Assembly: GCA_964632755.1 (NCBI GenBank)
Contig: CAZWDT010000016.1
Span: 1-44,115, forward strand
DNA length: 44,115 nt
Source of the DNA: JAFGMR01 sp964632755
GTDB taxonomy: Archaea > Halobacteriota > Methanosarcinia > Methanotrichales > Methanotrichaceae
Direction of reading: 5' to 3'
Under the pieces are notes generated by a model that did no database searches, was not told the DNA's origin, and saw only the letters and a list, made by a program, of their open reading frames with translations. Position numbers and translations under genes: made by a program. Below, piece by piece: positions 33,797-42,700 of this stretch; position 1 is the first letter of the stretch; every line of letters begins with the position of its first letter.

Positions 33797-34582
33797 ATGA
33801 ACAGAATATTTCCCATTCTAGCCGTGGCTGCATTTCTTCCTTTTGCCAATCCAGCCGCTGCATGGCCCAACCACCCAGACGCCCCAAATATGGAATGGGG
33901 AGATGACCTGCTCCAATCGGTCATTGAAAAGCTTCCCGCAGCCGACGCCGCAGATGCCGTCACGCCATCAATCGCGGGCGCGGATGGATCGAGCGAAGCA
34001 GATGATGGCCCAGCGGCAGAGGAGGCTTCTTTCGAGCACGCGCCAGAAACGCTCCGATTCTGCGCTGCCCTATGCAACCAGGCCCCCTCCAAGAACATGA
34101 CGCTCGGCGAGCTCTGCGGCCTGCGATCTAGCAACAACTCGTCGATCGTGCCCAAGCTCGATGAGTCCATTGCCTTGCTCTGCCGAGAGCTATTGAACGG
34201 ATCCGCCTGCAACGACTGCGAAGAGGGGGACACAAATTGCGACGGATCTTGCGACCTTGGCCAATATCCGCTAAAGGCGTTCTGCAACGAGTCTTTCTGC
34301 ATCGAGGCTCTCGCAAATGCCTCCCTAGGAGAGGCTTTCCTTGACGATGGTGCTCCAGATGGAGCTGCTAATGGAACAACACTAAATGGAGAAGCCTCTT
34401 TCGCCCTTCTCGACGCCTCACCGGAAGATGCCTCGGCCGTTGGAGTCGAGCTCGATGGAGGCTTTCAGGGATACTGGGGGATGACCGCAAGCAAGGAGGG
34501 CTTTGGCAAAAGCAGCATCAACTCGCACACGATGCTTCAGGGAAGCTTCGATCTGGAGAAGAGCGTCTACTTCCATGAGTGA
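33797..34582 (+). CDS. Exported cysteine-rich hypothetical protein
   Basis: 261 residues with a signal peptide (NRIFPILAVAAFLPFANPAA). A Ser/Ala/Asp-rich linker precedes a cluster of cysteines in CAALCNQAP, GELCGLRSS, LLCREL, CNDCEEGDTNCDGSC and FCNESFC. The spacing suggests disulfides or metal binding in an extracellular domain. GGAG 7-8 nt before ATG 33797 sets the start. Not a family that I recognise. Divergent from XPD. Confidence 0.72.
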   Translation: MNRIFPILAVAAFLPFANPAAAWPNHPDAPNMEWGDDLLQSVIEKLPAADAADAVTPSIAGADGSSEADDGPAAEEASFEHAPETLRFCAALCNQAPSKNMTLGELCGLRSSNNSSIVPKLDESIALLCRELLNGSACNDCEEGDTNCDGSCDLGQYPLKAFCNESFCIEALANASLGEAFLDDGAPDGAANGTTLNGEASFALLDASPEDASAVGVELDGGFQGYWGMTASKEGFGKSSINSHTMLQGSFDLEKSVYFHE

Positions 34583-34610
34583 TCTGTGAGGTCGTCGTTC
34601 TGCCGGAGGT

Positions 34611-34620
34611 ATTGATATAC
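34611..34620 (+). promoter_or_regulatory. TATA box giving a leaderless mRNA
   Basis: ATTGATATAC centred about 27 bp before ATG 34643. Confidence 0.45.
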
Positions 34621-34642
34621 CATAGGGCGAATTTACCAACCT

Positions 34643-35518
34643 ATGATTCATAAGGGGAAGAGAACCAAGGGCGGAAGCATGCCCACGGAGCTCCAGGAGA
34701 AAGTAGACCAGCTGCTCGAGGAGTTCGTCCTCGAAGTGGACAGGATATCGGAAGAGCGCCACTTGCAAAAGGGCATCGCAAGGGCGAGCCTGCCTTGCAG
34801 CTTAGTGGTTGTCATGGACGGCGAGAACGTCTTCGTCCTCTCCCAGCTCCAGGCGGAGAACCTCTCTTCCACCTACATCTACGCTCCCGAGACCCATCTT
34901 CTCCATGAGAAGGCCCTGAGCTCGGCCAGATGGGAATTCGGCTTCGATGACCCCTTCGTCCTCCAGTTCGAAAGGGACCTCCTGGACCGAGAGTGCGATG
35001 ATCGCAGAGGCGATCTTGCGGCCAAGGCCGCAAGCTTCGTCGACTCCGAGTTCACGCGTTTCATGTGGCTCTTGAGCTTCCTCAAGACAAAGCCAGCCTT
35101 CGGCTTGCCCCCCTTCGCAATGGACGCGAACCTCGCCTATCTTCTCATCCCGAATGAGAAGGAGGATCTCCTCAATGCAGCCGAGGCCGCCCTCCAGGCA
35201 AACAAGCTCATCCCAACGAGATCGGGCGGGATATTGGGTAGCGAGAGGTCCATCAAGGATATGTGGCGCTCGCTCATTAGGGCGAGAGTGGTGATCGCTG
35301 ACGTTGGAGGCCTGCAACCCGATGTGATCTACGCCCTCGGAGTTGCCCACACCCTCGGCAAGGAGACCGTCTTGCTCCGGCCGGAGGAGGGATCGGCAGC
35401 CGTCGAGCTTCCTCACACCGTCGAGATCGCCTACCGGGCCGATCGAGAAGGCCTCTTGAGGCTGGAAAACGACCTTGCCTCTGCCCTGAAAGGCATCGTT
35501 GAGCCGCTCTCTTTGTGA
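34643..35518 (+). CDS. Hypothetical protein with C-terminal nucleoside-deoxyribosyltransferase/TIR-like domain
   Basis: 291 residues. The N-terminal two thirds are unrecognised and helical. The last ~120 residues end with SIKDMWRSLIRARVVIADVG, QPDVIYALGVAHTLGKETVL, a pattern common to nucleoside 2-deoxyribosyltransferase-like and related Rossmann-type proteins in signalling and defence. No catalytic Glu is proven from sequence. The start at 34643 fits the TATA box; a methionine at 34679 is the alternative. It stands alone. Confidence 0.7.
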   Translation: MIHKGKRTKGGSMPTELQEKVDQLLEEFVLEVDRISEERHLQKGIARASLPCSLVVVMDGENVFVLSQLQAENLSSTYIYAPETHLLHEKALSSARWEFGFDDPFVLQFERDLLDRECDDRRGDLAAKAASFVDSEFTRFMWLLSFLKTKPAFGLPPFAMDANLAYLLIPNEKEDLLNAAEAALQANKLIPTRSGGILGSERSIKDMWRSLIRARVVIADVGGLQPDVIYALGVAHTLGKETVLLRPEEGSAAVELPHTVEIAYRADREGLLRLENDLASALKGIVEPLSL

Positions 35519-35705
35519 GAAGAGATCGCAAGGCCGCATCCCTGCCTTAAATGAAAGTGCAGATGACCCCGGCGGAGAACTGGGCGAGTGGATAAGACAG
35601 ATGCCCCCAACTTCAGTTGGTGGAGGAGTCACGAGGAAAAGGATGGCTGGATTGGGGCTCCTATTGACCTCTTGGGCCTTGTTTTGTCATGTGGGGAAGC
35701 CCTAT

Positions 35706-35716
35706 AGAGTTATATA
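35706..35716 (+). promoter_or_regulatory. TATA box for the inositol-phosphate synthase gene
   Basis: AGTTATATACG, predicted transcript start near 35737, leaving about a 55-nt leader. The gap 35519-35791 otherwise holds a short dyad (CCCCAACTT/AGTTGGTGG at about 35607-35625) and no credible gene. Confidence 0.45.
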
Positions 35717-35791
35717 CGACCTGCAGTAATACCGGAAACCCTGCTCAGTTGACAGCTCATGCTTCAGGCGATTCCAGGAGGGTAACAGAGG

Positions 35792-36931
35792 TTGAAAAAG
35801 ATACGGTTGGCGGTTGCCGGGGTAGGGAACTGCGCTAGCTCACTGATTCAGGGGATTGAGTACTACAAGAACGTGGACAAGGGCGACTGCATTGGCCTGA
35901 TGCATTACGAGATCGGAGGCTATAAACCAGGGGATATCGATGTGGTGGCAGCCTTCGACATCGATGTGCGAAAGGTGGGGCATGATGTCTCCGAAGCCCT
36001 CTTCGCTCCACCAAACTGCACAAAGGAGATCTATCCAGACGTCCCCAAGAAGGGCGTCATAGTGAGCATGGGGCCGGTGCTCGACGGAGTTGCGCCGCAT
36101 ATGAAGAACTATCCCGCCGATAAGACCTTCATGACGGCTCAAGATGAGCCCTGCGATGTGAGGAGGGAGCTAGAGGAGTCCGGGGCCGATATCCTCATCA
36201 ACTATATGCCCGTCGGCTCCGAGAAGGCCACCAGGTTCTACGCTCAGGCCGCGCTGGATGCAGGAGTTGCGTTTATTAACTGCATGCCGGCCTTCATAGC
36301 CTCCGATCCGGCCTGGGCCGCCCGCTTCCAGGAGAGGGGGGTGCCGATCATAGGAGACGACATCAAGTCCCAGATCGGGGCTACAATCGTCCATCGAACG
36401 CTCGCCAAGCTCTTCAAGGATAGGGGTTGCAAGATCGATCGCACATATCAGCTCAACACGGGCGGCAACACCGATTTCCTGAACATGCTAAGCCGCGACC
36501 GCCTGAAGTCGAAGAAGATATCCAAGACAGAAGCCGTCCAGTCGGTCCTCGACAGCCCCATAAAGGACGATGATATCCATATCGGTCCTAGCGATTACGT
36601 GGCCTGGCAGAAGGACAACAAGATCTGCTTCCTGCGATTGGAAGGAAGGATATTCGGAGACATTCCCATCAACCTGGAGCTACGCCTCTCTGTCGAGGAC
36701 TCGCCAAATAGCGGAGGCTGCAGCATTGATGCAATCCGAGTCTGCAAGCTAGCCCTGGAGAGGAAGGTAGGAGGCCCCCTCCTCGAGATATCAGCCTACA
36801 CCATGAAGCACCCTCCAGAACAGTACTCGGACGAGACGGCTAGAAAGCTCCTGGAGCAGTTCATCCAAGGCGAGATCTACGAGAGGGAGGTTCCGGGACC
36901 AGCCCATCCCCAGATGATCCCGGTTAGATGA
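35792..36931 (+). CDS. ino1: Inositol-3-phosphate synthase
   Basis: 379 residues. It converts glucose 6-phosphate to 1L-myo-inositol 1-phosphate with NAD, for archaetidylinositol lipids and related solutes. The NAD loop is VAGVGNCASSLIQGIEYY. INYMPVGSEKATRFYAQAAL, IIGDDIKSQIGATIVHRTL and LNTGGNTDFLNM are family core motifs with active-site lysines. Starts with TTG after a GGAGGG site about 12 nt upstream. Confidence 0.92.
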   Translation: MKKIRLAVAGVGNCASSLIQGIEYYKNVDKGDCIGLMHYEIGGYKPGDIDVVAAFDIDVRKVGHDVSEALFAPPNCTKEIYPDVPKKGVIVSMGPVLDGVAPHMKNYPADKTFMTAQDEPCDVRRELEESGADILINYMPVGSEKATRFYAQAALDAGVAFINCMPAFIASDPAWAARFQERGVPIIGDDIKSQIGATIVHRTLAKLFKDRGCKIDRTYQLNTGGNTDFLNMLSRDRLKSKKISKTEAVQSVLDSPIKDDDIHIGPSDYVAWQKDNKICFLRLEGRIFGDIPINLELRLSVEDSPNSGGCSIDAIRVCKLALERKVGGPLLEISAYTMKHPPEQYSDETARKLLEQFIQGEIYEREVPGPAHPQMIPVR

Positions 36932-37038
36932 GGGCAGCCCCCCCCCCCTCAGCCCCCTCCTCCAAGGCGGCCAAGGAACTGCATGATTCCACCTCGAAAT
37001 AGGGGAATCTTTAAAGCCTCGGGGACCTAGTTGGCATT

Positions 37039-37665
37039 ATGCACATGCCAGTTGCAATAAGCAGTGAGAGATTGGGACTCTCGCTGCTCATCCTCATCCT
37101 TATCATAAATCCCGCATGGGCAGGATGTGCCACCGGCGGCGGGTTCGAGTGGCTGAGCGGGATAGAGATCGGATCCGATACGCAGACGCCCGTGGGTTTC
37201 GAGCGCCCCAACATGAACGTGCCTACGGCCAACATGGATATGCCAAGCGCCGGTTCCAAGGTTAGCCCCAATAACACATCAAACGCCTCGACCGATACGA
37301 GCGTTGCTGCGACGCCTGTGGCGAAGGATCCCCCTAGCATTGCTGGCAGATGGGCCATGAACCTCTCCGATGGATCGGTCAGGGAGTTAGAGCTGATGCT
37401 CTACTCAGCAGGGAGCGTGGTCTACGGAAAGGGCAACCTCAACCAGGAGGGCCTTGTCGTTCCTGTAACGACCAGGGGAACGCTTGCCGAGGAGACGTTG
37501 AGACTAGACGTCATCTCAGCCGTGGACGGCGTGCTCTATACGGAAGAGAACCTGTACAGGCTCGCGCTTCAGGTTGGAAACGGCACAATGAACGGCACCT
37601 ATCAAAGCTATCGAGTCACAGGGCCTGAGGGCCAAGGAGAGGCAACCGGCAGACGGATAGCCTAA
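37039..37665 (+). CDS. Exported hypothetical protein
   Basis: 208 residues. A signal peptide (LGLSLLILILIINPAWAG) ends before a Cys that could be lipid-modified, although the lipobox is weak. A Thr/Asn/Pro-rich linker precedes a beta-rich C-terminal domain (IAGRWAMNLSDGSVRELELM, YGKGNLNQEG, GTMNGTYQSYRV), like small lipocalin-type barrels. A TATA-like CTTTAAAG lies about 27 bp before the ATG. No named family was recognised. Confidence 0.72.
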   Translation: MHMPVAISSERLGLSLLILILIINPAWAGCATGGGFEWLSGIEIGSDTQTPVGFERPNMNVPTANMDMPSAGSKVSPNNTSNASTDTSVAATPVAKDPPSIAGRWAMNLSDGSVRELELMLYSAGSVVYGKGNLNQEGLVVPVTTRGTLAEETLRLDVISAVDGVLYTEENLYRLALQVGNGTMNGTYQSYRVTGPEGQGEATGRRIA

Positions 37666-37810
37666 TGGAAGCCGCCTTACCCTCACGAAGGGATAAGAGC
37701 CCGATAAAATTCCAAGGCGCATTGGAAACGCCTTTCCCCCTTTTTAGAGCTGGCCGCCAATTCTATGAGGATAGCTCCATGGATCTCCCTAGAGGATATC
37801 CGAGAGGACG

Positions 37811-38287
37811 CTAGCGATGATATGGCTCGTTATGCATTATCTTGAAAGCCCTGTATATCTGCTCCAAGAGGAAGAGACGGGCCATCTGATGTGGAAGCGT
37901 CATCCTCGATAGGGAGAGGACAAGGGAAGCCCTCTTCAGCACGGCGGGGGAGAGGCCAAGCGGCCCTCCTATCACCCAGCTGATATCCGACTCGCCTGCC
38001 AGAATGCGCCCCTCGATCCAGCGGGAGAGCTCCAAGGAGTCGAGCGCACGGCCCTCTCGCTCCAGCGCCACAACCGGCTCTCGGCCAGTCCGGCTCAGGA
38101 TCGCCGACCCTTCCCGGTCCTTGATCTTCGCCTCCTGAGCCAGGCTTGCGCCCGCTGGTATGGGTTCATTCCCCACCTCAGCAATATCCAGGCGGGTGAA
38201 GGGAGCAAGCCGCCGTGAGTAGTCCATAAAGCCCTCCTGCCAGTGGCGCTCCTTCAGCCTGCCCACGACAACTATCCTCGTGATCAT
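37811..38287 (-). CDS. rlmH: 23S rRNA pseudouridine(1915)-N3-methyltransferase RlmH
   Basis: 158 residues, a SPOUT methyltransferase. VVGRLKERHWQEGFMDYSRR is the family start, and the knot region has WVIGGPLGLSP and LSLSRMTLPHQMARLFLLEQ, then YRAFKIMHNEPYH. It methylates the helix-69 pseudouridine. Archaeal copies are few but known in methanogens. It follows the ferritin-like gene by 14 bp on the same strand. Confidence 0.93.
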   Translation of the reverse strand: MITRIVVVGRLKERHWQEGFMDYSRRLAPFTRLDIAEVGNEPIPAGASLAQEAKIKDREGSAILSRTGREPVVALEREGRALDSLELSRWIEGRILAGESDISWVIGGPLGLSPAVLKRASLVLSLSRMTLPHQMARLFLLEQIYRAFKIMHNEPYHR

Positions 38288-38301
38288 GGGATTACTTCGG
38301 C

Positions 38302-38613
38302 TTACGATCCTCCTGCCAGCTCCTCTATGATCTCCTCCACCTCTTCATAGCCCTCTTGGTAAAACTCCTCTTCGTCCGGCGCAAGCTCCTTCAAGAGGCG
38401 CAGGAACTCCCCAGCGTGGACTTTCTCCTCGTCCGCTATATCCAACAGGACGGCCTTTGCCAGAGGATCATCGATCGACTCGGCAAGCTGTACATAGAGC
38501 TGGACCGCTTCATACTCGGCGGCTACCAGAAATCTAATGGCTCTTACGAGCTCCTCCTTGGAGAGGAGGCGGTCCTTAATCATTCCAGAGAAAGGATTGG
38601 CAAACTCAGGCAT
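38302..38613 (-). CDS. Encapsulated-ferritin-like protein (EncFtn type)
   Basis: 103 residues, two main helices. The half-site ferritin motif is clear: AAEYEAVQLYVQLAES, then DIADEEKVHAGEFLRLL (Glu, and E-x-x-H). The size and the EEFYQEGYEEVEE tail fit EncFtn-type ferroxidases that dimerise and dwell in encapsulin cages; in some archaea this domain is fused to encapsulin. No encapsulin gene is within the window. An orphan copy, or one with the shell encoded elsewhere, is possible. The 34-bp palindrome just upstream hints at tight regulation. Confidence 0.75.
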   Translation of the reverse strand: MPEFANPFSGMIKDRLLSKEELVRAIRFLVAAEYEAVQLYVQLAESIDDPLAKAVLLDIADEEKVHAGEFLRLLKELAPDEEEFYQEGYEEVEEIIEELAGGS

Positions 38614-38627
38614 TTTATTTTTCCCCC

Positions 38628-38661
38628 AAGGAATCGTTCAGGACATCCTGAACGATTCCTT
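38628..38661. promoter_or_regulatory. 34-bp inverted repeat, likely operator for the ferritin-like gene
   Basis: AAGGAATCGTTCAGGA and its exact reverse complement are separated by only two bases (CA). It begins 15 bp before ATG 38613 and abuts a TATA-like GGTTATAA (38660-38668 on the minus strand), so a bound repressor would block transcription start. A hairpin in the mRNA leader is the other reading. Confidence 0.65.
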
Positions 38662-38715
38662 ATAACCATATGACCGTATGAAGGATATAACTTGCGCCGC
38701 GATGCTCGTCGAGCA

Positions 38716-39132
38716 ATGGCAGCGATCACAGATAAATGCAAGGAGGGGACTCCCACTGCCACGCTGGAGCCGGGTTATGACAATTATCTGGCAGTGATGG
38801 TTCGTGGCCGAGATAACGGTTTATGGATGAACGATGTCCATGCATTGGTAAGTCCAGTTGCGGGCAGCTGGAGATCGTTTGGAGGGATAATATCGGCGAT
38901 CCCGGCTGCACACTCAGACACCTCCAGAAGGACACATACATTTATTCGCGGTAGCGATGGGTCGATGTGGGAAAATGTCTTCAGCAGCAGTCCCTTGAAT
39001 CCGGGTGGGGCTCACTGTTACTGGCAAGGTGGGACTATCGCCGCTTCGCCAACCGCTTGCTTGAACGGGATCACCTATGCTAGCGTCCAAGGAGTTGATG
39101 GGGACATCTGGTGCAAGCGTTACCCTACATAG
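38716..39132 (+). CDS. PLL/tachylectin-like beta-propeller fragment
   Basis: 139 residues of a DUF346/PLL-like beta-propeller: VMVRGRDNGLWMND, WRSFGGIISAIPAAHS, TFIRGSDGSMWENV and QGVDGDIWCKRY are successive blades (RGxDGxLW repeats). No signal peptide or complete propeller is present, so it is probably a partial or broken gene; a longer frame from 38692 adds nothing. Lectin-type sugar binding is possible but not testable here. Confidence 0.5.
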   Translation: MAAITDKCKEGTPTATLEPGYDNYLAVMVRGRDNGLWMNDVHALVSPVAGSWRSFGGIISAIPAAHSDTSRRTHTFIRGSDGSMWENVFSSSPLNPGGAHCYWQGGTIAASPTACLNGITYASVQGVDGDIWCKRYPT

Positions 39133-39779
39133 GTGGCTCTGGCTGCCGAAGCTGGCAGTTTTGAGAAGGTTGAGGCTCCAGGAGAGGTGGTACAAATGGT
39201 CGAAGGAGGAACTGGTGCATCGATAGCCTGAGGCAAACCGAGCGACGGCGCACCACGCAGCTTGCTGCAAGGTGCGCCACCGTTTGCCTACTTAACGCAA
39301 GATCGCAAGGTTCTGTAGCCGAAAATCCCAAATTATAGGGAATATAATCCTTTGTCCTCATCACGTTCGTTCCATTCCAGCCTTTACAACAGCAATCCGT
39401 GGGGCATGTGATATGCCGCCGCATGAGTATGCCCAGAAAATTGTGTTTCAATCCTCGAGTTGAACATATATCCTCTTCCAATCCGCAGCTTGCTCCCAAG
39501 TATCAGGCTCTATGATGGGATGGACATTCTCACTATTCACAGGAGTGGCTCGAGCGATTATGATGTCTGCAGGGGAAGTGGTTAACGGGAGCACGAACTT
39601 GGACGAGATCCAGAGAAAGATCTTATGCTTGTTAGGATCGGAATGCGAAAAGCATTGCATGGAGCAATGTTGATGCGGAATGTGACTCACAAGGCTTTTA
39701 ATACGAGTTGAGGCCATCTCAAGTGCATACCCCATGATACATCCCATTCCATGGGGACTGCTGATAGTGACAGATCTCG
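39133..39779. other. Gene-poor stretch with one orphan hairpin
   Basis: 647 bp. It holds a strong hairpin at 39247-39278 (GGCGCACC arms, inner GCAGC-TT-GCTGC), like the orphan IS605-type hairpin at 28666. One unlikely minus-strand frame (39448-39747) has no recognised features. Otherwise nothing supportable was seen. Confidence 0.5.
39247..39278. repeat. Orphan hairpin, IS605/REP-like
   Basis: Outer arms GGCGCACC/GGTGCGCC and inner arms GCAGC/GCTGC with a TT loop. CAGCTTGCTG is shared with the hairpin at 28666-28686. Confidence 0.5.
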
Positions 39780-42700
39780 GTGGTGGACATCATAAAGGAT
39801 AGAACGCTCATCTCATTCCAATCCGCGGCGGTGGTGACCCTCCTCTTCCTCCTCGGATTCGCAGCGATCATTTTCTTTCTAAGTGATGACCCACCCATGC
39901 GCACCGTCGTCAACGACTCACTAACCGTCGTCATCAATGGGCTTGCAACAATCTCACTCTTCTATGCAGCAGAACGCTCCAAAAGGTATGGACAAAGGGT
40001 GCAAACTGCCTGGACGATCTTGGCCATTGCCCAGCTCTGCTTCACCATGGGGGACTTAATATGGGCGATCTTGGAGGTTGTGCTCCATCAGGATCCCTTC
40101 CCATCACCCGCCGACGTTCCATTCCTCGCCTACTACCCGCTCTTCATGATCGGCGTGCTATTATTGCCAGCTGGTGATCTCCGCAGCAATGATAAGCTCA
40201 AGATGAGCCTCGATGTGGCCATTGTGATGATCGGGGCCTCCATGTTCTTCTGGTCCATCCTGATCGCCCCCAGCATCGCTTTGGTCGATGGGGGCGACGC
40301 CATGGCCCTGATCCTCTCCGTGGCCTACCCAATGGTTGACCTCCTCCTCTTCTTCGCCCTGATACAGCTCCTCTTTAGAAGGCTGAACCGCGAAGGCCTT
40401 AGACCCTTCCTCCTCCTGGCAGGGGGGGCAGCCGCTCTCATACTTGTCGATACGATATTCATGTACCAGTCCCTCCAGGAGACCTACGTGCCCGGCGGCC
40501 TCCTCGATATAGGATGGGTTGTGAGCTACTCCTTGATGGGATTAGCAGGGATTGCCCAAGCCATTTCGAGCGATCTCGACGATGGTCGCAGTCTTTTGGA
40601 GGATGCTAGGTATGGTCAGTTAGGTTGGCCCCTCTTTCTCCCCTACGTATTTGCTTGTGCAACCTATCTCTATCTTGTCTGGAGCTCTTATCATCCTCAG
40701 CCATTGAGCTTCTCCACGATGGCTGCAGGGGTAGGAGCCATCATCGGAATGGTGATTATCCGGCAGATTGTAGCCCTGAAGGAGAACATCTCCCTCTATG
40801 TCTCGACACTTCGCGAGATTCAGGTCAGGAAGAGGGCTGAGGAGGAGGTCAAACGCCTGAACGATCGCCTGGAGGTCAGGGTTGCCGAGCGCACAGCACA
40901 GCTCAAAGCCATTAATATAGATCTCCAGAACGAGGTCGCAGAGAGGAAGGCGGCGGAGGAGGCCTTAGGCGAGAGCGTGAGCCGATATCGCCGCCTATTT
41001 GAGAGCGCCCCTGTGGGGATTGCCTCGATCGATCTTCAGGGGTGGTTGGTTCAGGCAAACTCGGCCATGTTGGCCATTCAGGACTGGCCTTCCCAGGAGG
41101 TGGCAAGGGAGATCAACCTCCTTTACCATCCCCTCATGGTGGAGAGCGGCTTTGGGGAGAGGTTCCATCGATGCATACAGGAGGGGAAGGGGATCTCCTT
41201 CGAGCATAGCTATAGCTCCGGCCAGGGTCTCTATAAGCAGCTGAGAACTCATCTCACCCCGGTTAGGGATGGCGAAGGAAGGATGATCGAGATCCTTGCA
41301 ATCGTCGAGGATATGACCGAATCTCGAAGGGCGGAGGAGGCTTGGAGGGAGAGCGAGGGGCGATTCCGCTCTCTGGTCGACAACATGCTGGACGCTGTGA
41401 TCATACTGGACTGGGATGGCACCGTGCTCTTCGCAAACAGGGCGGCGGCCAGCCTCTGCGGCATGCCCCTCCCTGCGGATCTGGTAGGCACCAATGTCAT
41501 CCAACTCGTCCATACCGAGGCTCGGGAATCCTTCGCCAGTGACATGGCCGAGGTCAGGGAAACGGGTGGGGGCCACCTCTCCGAGTACAGGATAAGGGAT
41601 ATGAGGGGCGAGGAGAAGTGGGTGGAGGCGATCAGCACGGTCGCGTTCTTCAATGGCAGGCAGATCGATCTTATAAACCTGAGGGAGATCACGGATCGAA
41701 AGCTCGCCCAGGAAGAGCTGAGAAAGAGGGGGACTCTTCTCTCCGGGGTTGCGACTGCGGCCAACGTCTTGCTGGTCCAAAAGGACCTGCTAGTAGCGAT
41801 GGACCTCACGCTTAGGCTGCTTGGAGCCGCCACCAAGGTCGACAGGATCGCCATCTATGGGGTGCAGGCCTCCCCCGCTGGGGGGCATGTCATGATCTCC
41901 CGCTGCCATTGGGGCGAGGGTCGGCCGTCTTTGGAGAACATCTCCCTCGAAGAACGCCTCTCTCGGTGGTACGATCTATTGGTCGCGGGGAGGATCGTAG
42001 CAGGCCCGGTCTTGGACCTCCCCCCTCAGGAAGGGGAGGTCCTTGAATCGATGGGGATCACATCCATCCTCGTAATACCCATAATGATCGAAGGAAGGCT
42101 CTGGGGATTGCTGGACTTCGTCGACCTTCGCTCTTCGCGGTCTTGGGGCCCGGGGGAGGTATCCATCCTCCAGGCAGTCTCGGCCTCCCTCGGGGGGGCG
42201 ATTGTGCAGAGAGCGAAGGAGGGGGAGATGCGCCTTGCGAGGGACGAGGCAGAATCTGCCGCAAGGGCGAAGTCCGAGTTCATGGCGAACATGAGCCATG
42301 AGATCCGGACACCGATGAATGCGGTCATCGGCATGGCAGATCTCCTCACGGATACCGATCTCTCCCCTGATCAGCTCGACTACGTGGAGACCATTAGGAA
42401 GAGCGGGGACGCTTTGCTGAAGATAATAGACGAGATCCTCGACTTCTCCAAGATCGAGGGAGGAATGATGGACCTAGCAGAGGAGTCCCTCTCACTTCAT
42501 GATCTGTTGGGGGATGCGCTGGATCAGGTGGCTGTGGCGGCCTCGGAGAAGGAACTGGAGCTCCTTCATATGCTCGACGACGATGTGCCCATATCGATTC
42601 AAGGGGATTCATCAAGGCTCCGTCAGGTCCTCGTCAACCTCCTCAGCAACGCGGTCAAGTTCACGGATAAGGGCGAGGTCCGTGTGGATGTATCGGCCGT

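Noticed and set aside
35607..35625. Short dyad CCCCAACTT/AGTTGGTGG
   Set aside because: Imperfect and without a T-run, too weak to call a terminator or element end.
34802..35632. 276-residue minus-strand frame
   Set aside because: Antisense to the protein at 34643, which has recognisable motifs and a promoter; the antisense frame has none.
35499..35729. A 76-residue plus-strand frame between two genes
   Set aside because: It starts inside the preceding gene and spans the promoter of the inositol synthase gene; no features.
36939..36952. Poly-C run
   Set aside because: A homopolymer in a gap; possibly an assembly-prone site, but no function evident.
39446..39468. GTTTCAATCCTCGAGTTGAAC, resembling a CRISPR repeat
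   Set aside because: A single copy only; no second repeat or spacer spacing nearby.
39448..39747. A minus-strand frame of 99 residues
   Set aside because: No recognised motif or ribosome site, and mixed composition. Part (TSPADIIIARATP) looks protein-like but is not enough to call a gene.
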